This document shows positions 47,396 through 55,937 of a stretch of DNA of 64,000 bases, piece by piece; position 1 is the stretch's first letter; each line of letters begins with the position of its first letter. The notes below the pieces were generated by a model. It had not been told where the DNA came from. It did no database searches and saw only the letters and a list, made by a program, of their open reading frames with translations. The position numbers were made by a program, and so were the translations under genes. Source of the DNA: Pseudomonas brassicacearum (GTDB lineage Bacteria > Pseudomonadota > Gammaproteobacteria > Pseudomonadales > Pseudomonadaceae); NCBI RefSeq assembly GCF_003732225.1, contig NZ_MOBJ01000009.1, positions 124,001 through 188,000 of the forward strand, written 5' to 3'.

Positions 47396-47477
47396 CATCG
47401 CGAGCAAGCTCGCTCCCACAGTTGATCGCGTTGTCCGGGCGTGCGCGGTCCAATGTGGGAGCGAGCTTGCTCGCGAT
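47396..47477. repeat. REPIN, family GTGGGAGCGAGCTTGCTCGCGA
   Basis: Inverted REP units at 47396-47421 and 47454-47477 between the convergent uvrB and efflux genes. Confidence 0.9.
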
Positions 47478-47492
47478 AAGGGCGCTGCGGTC

Positions 47493-49043
47493 TTAATGCG
47501 CTTCTCCAGCCTTCAATCCAGGCGGCAACGCCTTGGTCAGTAAGATCGCCAGCATGCTCACCCCCAGCGCAATCCCGACAAAGTGAAACGCATCGTTGTA
47601 AGCCATGATCAAGGCTTGCTGATGGGCAATCTCGCTGAGTTTTCCCAGGGCTGCCATTTCACTGCCGAATCGATCGGTCATGCTCGCCATGCGCTCAGCC
47701 ACCTGCGGGTTGCTCGGCACGATCGACTCACGCAAATAATCGAAGTAGGTCTTGGTTCGTGCATCCAGCAACGTGGCGAGCAGGGCGATACCAATCGCGC
47801 CGCCGAGGTTACGCAGAATATTGAACAGGCTCGAAGCGGAGCCTGCATCCTGCGGCAGGATGTAGGCGGTGGCGATCAGCGAAATGGTCACCATGATCAG
47901 CGGTTGACCCAGCGCCCGGACGAGCTGGATCTGATTGAACTGCGGTCCGGCGAAATCCGGGTTGAGCGCGCCCGAAAGAATGCTCGCCAAGCCAAACAGG
48001 CCAAACCCGAGCGTGCACAGCCACTTCGGCGAAACGAATTTCATCAGTTTCGGCACCAGCGGAATCAGGAACAGCTGCGGCACGCCCATCCACATGATCA
48101 CTTCACCGATCTGCAAGGCGTTGTAGTTCTGGATCTGCGCCAGATACAGCGGCAGCAGATAAATCGAGCCGTACAACCCCACACCCATGCCCAGGCTGGA
48201 AATACTCGATAAGCCAAAGTTGCGGTTGCGCAGAATGCCGAGGTTGATCAGCGGATTGGGCTTGGACACTTGCACGATCACAAAGGTGATCAGGCTCAGC
48301 AGGGCGATGCACCCCAGCGTCACGATCAGGTTCGACTCCAGCCAGTCCTTGCGATGGCCTTCCTCAAGAAACACCTGCAAGCACCCCAGGCCAACCCCCA
48401 GCGTGAGAATGCCCATGTAGTCGGTGCTTTTGAGCAATTCCCAGTGGGCTTCTTTTTTCTCAAGGCCATACATGAGGCCGGCGATCATGATCAGCCCCGG
48501 CGGGATGTTGATGTAGAAGATGTACTTCCAGCCCCAGTTTTCCGTCAGCCAGCCGCCGAGGGTCGGACCGATGGAGGGTGCGAAGGTCGCGGTCATGGCG
48601 AACATCGCCATGCCTTTGGCGCGATGGTGTTCGGGCAGTTTGATCAGCGTCAGGGTGAACGCCAGCGGGATCAGCGCACCGCCAGTGAAACCCTGCAAGG
48701 CGCGGAACACGATCATGCTCTCCAGGCTCCAGGCCATCGAGCAGAGCAGGGAGGCGGCGAGAAACCCCAGTGAAACCCAGACCGCCAGCCGTCGTGCCGA
48801 AAGCAGCTGCACCAGCCACGCGGTGAGCGGGATCATGATGATTTCCGCCACCAGGTACGAGGTGGAAATCCACGAGCCTTCTTCCAGTGTCGCTGACAGC
48901 GCGCCTTGAATGTCCTTGAGCGAGGCGTTGGTGATCTGGATGTCAAGCACCGCCATGAAGGCGCCGAGCATCACGCTCATCACCGCAATCCAGTCCCGCC
49001 GGGTCGGTTCGCCGACCGGGCGGATCAGTTGATCACCGGCCAT
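47493..49043 (-). CDS. DHA2-family MFS drug exporter (EmrB type)
   Basis: A 516-residue, 14-span major facilitator of the DHA2 family. Characteristic are VMLGAFMAVLDIQITNASL in helix 1, WISTSYLVAEII, LQGFTGGALIPLAFTL and PTLGGWLTENWGWKYIFYINIPPG. EmrB pumps work with a periplasmic adaptor and an outer-membrane channel to export hydrophobic compounds. Its start overlaps the adaptor gene by 11 bases. No TolC-like gene or repressor is adjacent. Confidence 0.92.
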   Translation of the reverse strand: MAGDQLIRPVGEPTRRDWIAVMSVMLGAFMAVLDIQITNASLKDIQGALSATLEEGSWISTSYLVAEIIMIPLTAWLVQLLSARRLAVWVSLGFLAASLLCSMAWSLESMIVFRALQGFTGGALIPLAFTLTLIKLPEHHRAKGMAMFAMTATFAPSIGPTLGGWLTENWGWKYIFYINIPPGLIMIAGLMYGLEKKEAHWELLKSTDYMGILTLGVGLGCLQVFLEEGHRKDWLESNLIVTLGCIALLSLITFVIVQVSKPNPLINLGILRNRNFGLSSISSLGMGVGLYGSIYLLPLYLAQIQNYNALQIGEVIMWMGVPQLFLIPLVPKLMKFVSPKWLCTLGFGLFGLASILSGALNPDFAGPQFNQIQLVRALGQPLIMVTISLIATAYILPQDAGSASSLFNILRNLGGAIGIALLATLLDARTKTYFDYLRESIVPSNPQVAERMASMTDRFGSEMAALGKLSEIAHQQALIMAYNDAFHFVGIALGVSMLAILLTKALPPGLKAGEAH

Positions 49044-50079
49044 CGACAGGGTCTTTGATGTTTACTTTGACGGTGACCGACATGCCTGGGCGGATCTTGC
49101 CGTGCAGCGGATTGTCAGCAGCAAAAGTCAGTTTCACCGGAATCCGTTGTACGACTTTGGTGAAGTTGCCGGTGGCATTGTCCGGTGGCAGCAGGCTGAA
49201 CTGCGCGCCCGAGGCGGCGAACAGGCTGTCGACCCGGGCTTCGATCGGCGTGTCGCTGTAGGCATCGAAGGTCAGCTCGGCTTTCTGGCCGGGCTGCATG
49301 TGGCCAATCTGGGTTTCCTTGAAGTTGGCTTGAATCCAGATGTCCTGATCCGGGACGATCGACAGCAGGTAAGCACCGGCCTGCACGTATTGGCCATTGC
49401 GGGCGGCACGCTGGCCGATCAGGCCGCTGATCGGTGCGTGAATCTCGCTGCGGGTCAGGTTCAACCGGGCCTGCGCCAGATCGGTTTTGGCGTTGGCGAT
49501 TTGCGCATCGAGGCGCTTGATCTCGGCCGTCAAGGCGTTGACCTGCTGGCGCTGGCCTTGGGCATCAGCCTGGGCCTTGGCCACTTGCGAGCGGGCGATG
49601 TGGGTATCGGCGGAGAGGGTGGTCACCCGTTCTTCCGAGACATAACCCGGTTTACGCAGGGTTTGCGCGCGGGACAGATCGATTTGCGAGCGGCCGAGGG
49701 TGGCTTGGCTGGCAGCGACCTGAGCTTCGCTGGCGGCAATCAGGCTGGCTTGTTGGGTCAGTTTGCTCTGTGCTTGCAGGCGCTCGGCTTCGCGAGTGGC
49801 GAGGGTCGCGTTAGCGCGGTCGACGGCGAGATGAAAGTCATCGCCTTCAAGTCGGATCAGCAACTGGCCTTTTTCGACGTGCTGGTTGTCCTGCACCAGT
49901 ACTTCTTCAATGCGCGCGCCCAACTGGCTGGAGACACGGGTGATTTCACCCTGGACATAAGCGTTGTCGGTGCTTTCATAAAACCGTCCCTTGAAGAACC
50001 ATTGAGCAAAGAAGCCCCCGGCAATCAGCAGGACGATCAGCAGGAAAATAAACAGGCGACGCTTGAGTTGGGCAGGCAT
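49033..50079 (-). CDS. HlyD/EmrA-family membrane-fusion protein
   Basis: A 348-residue adaptor with one N-terminal span (about 7-27), a split lipoyl/biotinyl domain (SSQLGARIEEVLVQDNQHVEKGQLL and its partner at LNLTRSEIHAPISG) and a long coiled-coil hairpin (about 80-185). A beta-barrel region follows. It bridges the inner-membrane EmrB-type pump and an outer-membrane channel. First gene of the pair. Confidence 0.92.
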   Translation of the reverse strand: MPAQLKRRLFIFLLIVLLIAGGFFAQWFFKGRFYESTDNAYVQGEITRVSSQLGARIEEVLVQDNQHVEKGQLLIRLEGDDFHLAVDRANATLATREAERLQAQSKLTQQASLIAASEAQVAASQATLGRSQIDLSRAQTLRKPGYVSEERVTTLSADTHIARSQVAKAQADAQGQRQQVNALTAEIKRLDAQIANAKTDLAQARLNLTRSEIHAPISGLIGQRAARNGQYVQAGAYLLSIVPDQDIWIQANFKETQIGHMQPGQKAELTFDAYSDTPIEARVDSLFAASGAQFSLLPPDNATGNFTKVVQRIPVKLTFAADNPLHGKIRPGMSVTVKVNIKDPVDGR

Positions 50080-50310
50080 GGGCAGACTGTAGTCGAGAAA
50101 GTGTAAGGAGATTTATCAGTACTCGAATCTGTCATATAGCCGATAAGCGGTAAATGCCACTTATTGATAATCAGCCATTGAACGGTGCCGGAGCCTTTTG
50201 TAGCCCCGACGTTGGCTTAAATGCCCTGCTCACTGGAGCCGGGCGGGTAACGCCTGTTACCATTCGCCCTTTGTTTCATCTCCGCTTTTTATATTCTTTC
50301 GAGACATGCC

Positions 50311-51792
50311 ATGACCACCGTCCGCACTCGCATCGCGCCATCGCCTACCGGCGATCCCCATGTCGGCACCGCTTACATCGCTTTGTTCAACTACTGCTTT
50401 GCCAAGCAGCATGGCGGTGAGTTCATCCTGCGGATTGAAGACACCGACCAATTGCGTTCGACCCGCGAGTCCGAACAGCAGATTTTCGATGCCTTGCGCT
50501 GGTTGGGCATCAACTGGAGCGAAGGCCCGGATGTGGGCGGCCCGCACGGTCCGTATCGCCAGAGCGAACGCGGCGACATCTACCAGAAGTACTGCCAGCA
50601 ATTGGTCGATCTGGGCCACGCCTTCCCGTGCTTCTGCACGAGCGAAGAACTGGACCAGATGCGCGCCGAACAAATGGCTCGCGGCGAAACCCCGCGTTAC
50701 GACGGCCGTGCGCTGTTGCTCTCCAAGGAAGAAGTCGCGCGCCGTCTGGCCGCTGGCGAGCCACACGTCATCCGTATGAAAGTGCCGACCGAAGGCGTCT
50801 GCGTGGTGCCGGACATGCTCCGTGGCGACGTCGAGATCCCGTGGGATCGCATGGACATGCAAGTCCTGATGAAGACCGACGGCCTGCCGACGTACTTCCT
50901 CGCCAACGTGGTCGACGACCACTTGATGGGCATCACCCACGTATTGCGCGGTGAAGAGTGGCTGCCATCGGCACCGAAGCTGATCCTGCTTTACGAGTAC
51001 TTTGGCTGGGAGCAACCAGAGCTGTGCTACATGCCGCTGCTGCGTAACCCGGACAAGAGCAAGCTGTCCAAGCGCAAGAACCCGACCTCGGTAACGTTCT
51101 ACGAGCGCATGGGCTTCATGCCGGAAGCGATGCTCAACTACCTGGGACGCATGGGCTGGTCGATGCCGGACGAGCGCGAGAAGTTCTCGCTGCAGGAAAT
51201 GGTCGACAACTTTGACCTGAAGCGTGTTTCCCTCGGCGGGCCGATTTTCGACATCGAGAAGCTGTCGTGGCTCAACGGCCAATGGCTGCGTGATCTGCCG
51301 GTGGAAGAGTTCGCCAGCCGCGTGCAGACCTGGGCACTGAACCCCGAGTACATGATGAAGATCGCGCCACATGTGCAAGGTCGGGTTGAAACCTTCAGCC
51401 AGATCGCACCGTTGGCCGGGTTCTTCTTCGCCGGTGGCGTGACCCCGGATGCCAAGCTGTTCGAGTCCAAGAAGCTCTCGGGCGATCAGGTTCGCCAGTT
51501 GATGCAGTTGATCCTGTGGAAGCTCGAAAGCCTGCGTCAGTGGGAGAAGGACAGCATCACTGCGACCATTCAGGCCGTGGTCGAATCCCTGGAGTTGAAG
51601 CTGCGTGACGCCATGCCGCTGATGTTCGCCGCCATCACCGGTCAGGCCAGTTCGGTCTCGGTGCTGGATGCGATGGAAATCCTCGGCCCGGACCTGACGC
51701 GTTTCCGTCTGCGCCAGGCCATCGACTTGCTCGGTGGCGTGTCGAAGAAAGAAAACAAAGAGTGGGAAAAACTCCTGGGCGCTATCGCCTGA
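50311..51792 (+). CDS. gltX: Glutamyl-tRNA synthetase
   Basis: A 493-residue class I synthetase that charges tRNA-Glu. The HIGH-type signature is in [17 protein letters not shown] and the KMSKS-type signature is SKLSKRKNP. Its length and domain order fit bacterial GluRS. The four tRNA genes following it include two tRNA-Glu. The ATG at 50311 begins the conserved [14 protein letters not shown]. Confidence 0.98.
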   Translation: MTTVRTRIAPSPTGDPHVGTAYIALFNYCFAKQHGGEFILRIEDTDQLRSTRESEQQIFDALRWLGINWSEGPDVGGPHGPYRQSERGDIYQKYCQQLVDLGHAFPCFCTSEELDQMRAEQMARGETPRYDGRALLLSKEEVARRLAAGEPHVIRMKVPTEGVCVVPDMLRGDVEIPWDRMDMQVLMKTDGLPTYFLANVVDDHLMGITHVLRGEEWLPSAPKLILLYEYFGWEQPELCYMPLLRNPDKSKLSKRKNPTSVTFYERMGFMPEAMLNYLGRMGWSMPDEREKFSLQEMVDNFDLKRVSLGGPIFDIEKLSWLNGQWLRDLPVEEFASRVQTWALNPEYMMKIAPHVQGRVETFSQIAPLAGFFFAGGVTPDAKLFESKKLSGDQVRQLMQLILWKLESLRQWEKDSITATIQAVVESLELKLRDAMPLMFAAITGQASSVSVLDAMEILGPDLTRFRLRQAIDLLGGVSKKENKEWEKLLGAIA

Positions 51793-51807
51793 GGTGTTTG
51801 ACCCCGC

Positions 51808-51840
51808 GTAGGAGCTGCCGAAGGCTGCGATCTTTTGATC
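51808..51840. repeat. Single REP unit, second family
   Basis: GTAGGAGCTGCCGAAGGCTGCGATCTTTTGATC after gltX, unpaired here. It is followed by a small CCCCC/GGGGG hairpin near 51857-51876. Confidence 0.7.
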
Positions 51841-51931
51841 TTGCTCTTCGGCGCCACCCCCATTTTTCGGGGGGAGGGCGGTAAGTGATTGTTATGGCGG
51901 CAAAAAACTTTGGAAATTGTTAAAAATAAGT

Positions 51932-51960
51932 TTGACAGCTTTCCGAAGCGCCATTAAGAT
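51932..51960 (+). promoter_or_regulatory. Strong sigma70 promoter of the tRNA cluster
   Basis: TTGACA (51932-51937), 17-bp spacer, TAAGAT (51955-51960), then a GC-rich discriminator (TCGCCCC). Transcription would start about 15 bp before the first tRNA. This is the clearest promoter in the window. Confidence 0.85.
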
Positions 51961-51981
51961 TCGCCCCGTCCTCAGCGATGA

Positions 51982-52057
<76 letters not shown>

Positions 52058-52136
52058 ATTTACACTTCAAGGCCTGGCCACACCGGTCTTGAAGCGATCA
52101 ACACTCAGCGTTGATCAGTTGTATAGAAGGGTTTGC

Positions 52137-52212
52137 GTCCCCTTCGTCTAGTGGCCTAGGACACCGCCCTTTCACGGCGGTAACAGGGGTTCGAGTCCCC
52201 TAGGGGACGCCA
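52137..52212 (+). tRNA. tRNA-Glu (TTC), copy 1
   Basis: A 76-nt cloverleaf with encoded CCA, acceptor GTCCCCT/AGGGGAC and anticodon loop CTTTCAC (TTC). Confidence 0.97.
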
Positions 52213-52265
52213 GTTTTACAGAAGTGATGTTGCAAAACATCGCTCCGCCGCGAGGCGAAAAATCC

Positions 52266-52341
<76 letters not shown>

Positions 52342-52420
52342 ATTTTACAGTTCAAGGTCTGGCCACACCGGCCTTGAATCGATCAGTACTCAGCACTGAT
52401 CAGTGTATAGAAGGGTTTGT

Positions 52421-52496
52421 GTCCCCTTCGTCTAGTGGCCTAGGACACCGCCCTTTCACGGCGGTAACAGGGGTTCGAGTCCCCTAGGGGACGCCA
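52421..52496 (+). tRNA. tRNA-Glu (TTC), copy 2
   Basis: Same sequence as the copy 284 bp upstream, anticodon TTC, with encoded CCA; last gene of the cluster. Confidence 0.97.
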
Positions 52497-52521
52497 CGAT
52501 TACCCGCTCTGCGGGATTTAT

Positions 52522-52556
52522 AAGGGTCATTCAATTATTGAATGGCCCTTTTGTTT
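52522..52556 (+). terminator. Terminator of the tRNA cluster
   Basis: AAGGG-T-CATTCAA / TTGAATG-G-CCCTT arms around TTA, followed by TTGTTT. Confidence 0.88.
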
Positions 52557-52633
52557 GTCTGGCGTTTGACCAATCCCCGCATTCTCCCAAAACTGTTCTT
52601 CTGACCAACGGTCACATCAACGACTTGCGTAAA

Positions 52634-52650
52634 ATTATTATGAGAATAAT
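52634..52650. promoter_or_regulatory. Inverted repeat upstream of the TetR gene
   Basis: ATTATT-ATGAG-AATAAT in an AT-rich stretch, 29 bp before the TetR ATG, with AATATT repeated just downstream (52648 and 52661). It is a plausible autoregulatory operator. Confidence 0.5.
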
Positions 52651-52678
52651 ATTTTAATCGTAATATTCGGAGGCAACG

Positions 52679-53218
52679 ATGAACGACAAAAAAGCTCAAA
52701 CCCGTGAACGCATTCTCCAGGCCGCCAGCTCCGCGCTGATTCAGCGCGGCCCGGCAGAGCCCAGCGTGGGTGAAGTGATGGGCGCTGCCGGCCTGACCGT
52801 CGGCGGCTTCTACGCACACTTCGAAAGCAAGGACGCGATGATGCTGGAGGCCTTCACGCAATTGCTCGGCCAGCGTCGGGCGATGATTGCCGACATGGAC
52901 GCCGATCTGACTGGCGAGGAGCGCCGGGCGTTGGTCGCTGCGTTTTACCTGTCGCGCAAACACCGTGATTCCACCGAGCACGCCTGTCCGATTCCGGCGT
53001 CGGTAGGGGAGTTGGGGCGTCTGCCGGACGATTTTCGTCTGGCCTTGAATGAACACGTCGAGCTGATGGTCGCGCAATTGGCCGCCAGCCCGGAAGACAT
53101 CGACAAAGCGCTGGCTGACCTGGCGCTGATGGTCGGTGGTTTGGCCCTGGCGCGGGCGCTGGGTGCCGGTGAGTTGTCCGATCGATTACTGCGTGCCGCC
53201 AAGTCGGCGGTGCTATGA
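52679..53218 (+). CDS. TetR-family transcriptional regulator
   Basis: A 179-residue regulator with an N-terminal TetR helix-turn-helix (about 5-50; TRERILQAASSALIQRG ... GEVMGAAGLTVGGFYAHFESKD) and a helical ligand domain. CGGAGGC precedes the ATG. It is followed 29 bp later by a hydrolase gene and then a thioesterase gene on the same strand, so it may regulate them. Ligand unknown. Confidence 0.92.
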   Translation: MNDKKAQTRERILQAASSALIQRGPAEPSVGEVMGAAGLTVGGFYAHFESKDAMMLEAFTQLLGQRRAMIADMDADLTGEERRALVAAFYLSRKHRDSTEHACPIPASVGELGRLPDDFRLALNEHVELMVAQLAASPEDIDKALADLALMVGGLALARALGAGELSDRLLRAAKSAVL

Positions 53219-53247
53219 CCTGAAGCACAAGCCTTTGGAGATGAGCG

Positions 53248-54081
53248 ATGAGCACGTTAAGTTGGATTCGTGGCGTTAATGGCACCTTGGGCTGGGTTGC
53301 ACCACAGTTGGTGGCGAGCAAGATGCGTTCGGCGTTCATGACGCCGCGCGAGCTGCCACCGCGTGATTGGGAAATGCCGCTGCTGGCGAACTCCGAGCGG
53401 ATTACCTTGCGCTTCGGTCTTTCAGCGTTGCGCTGGGGGCAGGGCCCGACGGTGCTGTTGATGCACGGCTGGGAAGGTCGGCCGACGCAATTCGCCAGCT
53501 TGATCACGGCGCTGGTGGATGCCGGCTACACCGTGGTCGCGCTGGATGGTCCGGCGCACGGTCGTTCTCCTGGTCGCGAGGCCAACGTCGTGCTGTTTGC
53601 GCGTGCCATGCTCGAAGCGGCGGCGGAGCTGCCACCCTTGCAAGCGGTCATCGGTCACTCCATGGGCGGCGCCAGTGCGATGCTTGCCGTTCAATTGGGG
53701 CTGCGCACTGAAACCCTGGTCAGCATCGCCGCCCCGGCGCGGATTCTCGCTGTGCTGCGCGGCTTTGCCCGTCACGTCCGCATGCCGCCCAAGGCGCGCT
53801 CGGCGTTTATCCGCAAGGTCGAGCAGGATGTGGGCATCCAGGCGTCACGGCTCGATGTCGCGCATTACCAACTGGATATGCCAGGGCTGATCGTGCATGC
53901 CGAGGACGACTGCTTTGTCTCGGTCAAGGAGTCGCAGCTGATTCACGACGCCTGGTTCGACAGCCGCCTGTTGCGCCTGGCAGAGGGTGGTCATCAGCGA
54001 GTGCTGGCGGATCCGCGACTGATCGAAGGCGTGCTGTCGCTGCTGTCCGGTCGTAGCTTGCAGGCGCGCCAATCTGCCTGA
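53248..54081 (+). CDS. Alpha/beta hydrolase
   Basis: A 277-residue alpha/beta-fold hydrolase. HGWEGRPTQF (oxyanion region), GHSMGGA (nucleophile Ser), a late Asp in HAEDDCFV and His in EGGHQRVL form the triad. Substrate unknown. GGAGATGAGCG precedes the ATG. It probably shares a transcript with the TetR gene; the same TetR-hydrolase-thioesterase order occurs in P. aeruginosa near gltX. Confidence 0.88.
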   Translation: MSTLSWIRGVNGTLGWVAPQLVASKMRSAFMTPRELPPRDWEMPLLANSERITLRFGLSALRWGQGPTVLLMHGWEGRPTQFASLITALVDAGYTVVALDGPAHGRSPGREANVVLFARAMLEAAAELPPLQAVIGHSMGGASAMLAVQLGLRTETLVSIAAPARILAVLRGFARHVRMPPKARSAFIRKVEQDVGIQASRLDVAHYQLDMPGLIVHAEDDCFVSVKESQLIHDAWFDSRLLRLAEGGHQRVLADPRLIEGVLSLLSGRSLQARQSA

Positions 54082-54128
54082 TCATCCGTTACACTGCCCC
54101 GGTCGAATAATCTGACCGGGAGTGGGGC

Positions 54129-54557
54129 ATGGGCTGGGATCGGGCAACGCCGTTTATCATTGATCTGCAGGTGGCCGCCGAGGACATCGATGGTCTGGGG
54201 CACGCCAATAACGCGGTGTACGTCACCTGGCTTGAGCGTTGCGCGTGGCGCCATTCGCAGCGTCTCGGGCTGGACCTGACCGAATATCGGCGGCTGGACC
54301 GGGCGATGGCCGTGGTGCGTCACGAAATCGATTACCTGGCCGCCGCCTATGAGGACGATGAGTTGCAGTTGGCGACCTGGATCGTCGACTGGGATCAGCG
54401 CCTGAAGATGACCCGGCATTTCCAGCTGAAACGCCCGAGCGACAACGCCACGCTGCTGCGGGCGCAAACCACGTTTGTCTGCATCGAGCTGTCCAGCGGC
54501 AAGCCCAAGCGCATGCCGGCGGAATTCATCGAAGGCTACGGCCCGGCATTAGCTTAA
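54129..54557 (+). CDS. Acyl-CoA thioesterase (4HBT hot-dog fold)
   Basis: A 142-residue single hot-dog domain. The 4HBT signature DIDGLGHANNAVYVTWLER carries the catalytic Asp-like and His residues near the N-terminus. It should hydrolyse acyl-CoA esters; chain length is unknown. It begins 47 bp after the hydrolase gene, likely in the same unit. Confidence 0.88.
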   Translation: MGWDRATPFIIDLQVAAEDIDGLGHANNAVYVTWLERCAWRHSQRLGLDLTEYRRLDRAMAVVRHEIDYLAAAYEDDELQLATWIVDWDQRLKMTRHFQLKRPSDNATLLRAQTTFVCIELSSGKPKRMPAEFIEGYGPALA

Positions 54558-54645
54558 TGTGGGAGCGAGCTTGCTCGCGATGAACGATAACGCGGTGTAC
54601 TTGATAAACCGCGCCGCCTGAATCGCGAGCAAGCTCGCTCCCACA
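54558..54645. repeat. REPIN, family GTGGGAGCGAGCTTGCTCGCGA
   Basis: Inverted REP units at 54558-54582 and 54622-54645 between the thioesterase and dusC genes. Confidence 0.9.
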
Positions 54646-54720
54646 CTCGATCAGCGATGTTCTGCAGATTCCTTGTGTAAATCCAGTAAACTGCCGCACG
54701 TTTTTCGTTGAGTGTTTTCC

Positions 54721-55680
54721 ATGCAAATTGCTTTGGCGCCCATGGAGGGGTTGGTCGACAACATCCTGCGGGACGTGTTGACCCGTGTCGGCGGTATTGA
54801 TTGGTGCGTGACCGAGTTCATTCGGATCAACGATCAGCTGCTGACGCCCGCCTATTTCCACAAGTTCGGCCCTGAACTGCTGAACGGCGCCAAGACCGCT
54901 GCCGGCGTGCCGTTGCGCGTGCAGCTGTTGGGTTCCGACCCGGTGTGCCTGGCGGAAAACGCGGCGCTGGCCTGTGAGCTGGGCTCGGAGGTGATCGATC
55001 TGAATTTCGGGTGCCCGGCCAAGACCGTGAACAAATCACGCGGCGGTGCGGTGCTGCTCAAAGAGCCGGAGCTGCTCAACGAAATCGTCGAACACGTGCG
55101 TCGCGCAGTGCCAGCGCACATTCCGGTGACCGCCAAAATGCGTCTGGGCTTCGACAGCCCCGACGGCGCGTTGGTGTGCGCCACCGCGTTGGCCGAAGGC
55201 GGTGCCGCGCACATCGTCGTGCATGCACGCACCAAGACCGACGGCTACAAGCCGCCGGCGCATTGGGAGTGGATCCCGCGGGTGCAGGAAGTGGTCAAGG
55301 TTCCGGTGTTTGCCAATGGCGATATCTGGAGCGTTGAAGACTGGCGCCGTTGCCGCGAAATCAGTGGCGTGGAAGACATCATGCTCGGTCGCGGTCTGGT
55401 CTCGCGCCCTGACCTGGCGCGACAAATCGCTGCCGCACGGGCGGGTGAGGAAGTGGTCGAGATGACCTGGGCTGAGTTGCTGCCCCTGCTTCAGGACTTC
55501 TGGCTGCAAGCCAAGGCACAGATGACACCACGCCAGTCGCCGGGTCGCTTGAAGCAGTGGCTGGCGATGCTGACCCGCAATTATCCCGAAGCGGTGGAGC
55601 TGTTCACGGTCCTGCGTCGTGAAACCGAACTGAATCAGGTGTCGCGTTTGCTGGGTGTTCAGGTCACTGAAGCGGCCTGA
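54721..55680 (+). CDS. dusC: tRNA-dihydrouridine(16) synthase DusC
   Basis: A 319-residue FMN enzyme that reduces U16 in tRNA. It starts [18 protein letters not shown] and has the catalytic cysteine in [24 protein letters not shown] and ANGDIWS. The APMEG start and the [12 protein letters not shown] block separate it from DusA, the other Dus enzyme in the window. ATG 54721 is preferred over GTG 54712. It ends at a complex inverted-repeat region. Confidence 0.93.
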   Translation: MQIALAPMEGLVDNILRDVLTRVGGIDWCVTEFIRINDQLLTPAYFHKFGPELLNGAKTAAGVPLRVQLLGSDPVCLAENAALACELGSEVIDLNFGCPAKTVNKSRGGAVLLKEPELLNEIVEHVRRAVPAHIPVTAKMRLGFDSPDGALVCATALAEGGAAHIVVHARTKTDGYKPPAHWEWIPRVQEVVKVPVFANGDIWSVEDWRRCREISGVEDIMLGRGLVSRPDLARQIAAARAGEEVVEMTWAELLPLLQDFWLQAKAQMTPRQSPGRLKQWLAMLTRNYPEAVELFTVLRRETELNQVSRLLGVQVTEAA

Positions 55681-55687
55681 AAATGAA

Positions 55688-55925
55688 CAAGGACGCCACT
55701 GGCTAATGCCAGTCAGTTAAGCCAGTACGCAATCCGTAGCAGCTGCCGAAGGCTGCGTTCGGGTGCGTAGCACCCGTAAATCCTGCTTGCACGATTAACC
55801 TGAAAGACCGCGTGGCGTGATTTTACGACCGCTTCGCGGCCGGACGCAGGCTTCGCCAGCTGCTACGGGTCATGCGTTGCGCCCGGAATCTCTTAACTGA
55901 CTGACATTAGCGCCACTGGCGCCCT
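55688..55925. repeat. Nested inverted repeat enclosing a REP-like pair
   Basis: Outer arms: GCCACTGGCTAATGCCAGTCAGTTAAG region (55694-55720) is inverted at about 55892-55920 (CTTAACTGACTGACATTAGCGCCACTGGC in blocks). Inside, a REP-like pair of the GTAGCAGCTGCCGAAGG type lies at 55734-55870. The whole 240 bp can fold into one large hairpin and is related to the repeat at 33880-34040. Confidence 0.7.
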
Positions 55926-55931
55926 TTTTTG
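55910..55931 (+). terminator. Terminator of dusC
   Basis: GCGCC-ACT-GGCGC followed by CCTTTTTT at the end of the outer repeat arm. On the minus strand AAAAAAGGGCGCC lies just beyond the GGDEF-EAL gene stop. Confidence 0.75.
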
Positions 55932-55937
55932 TACCCG

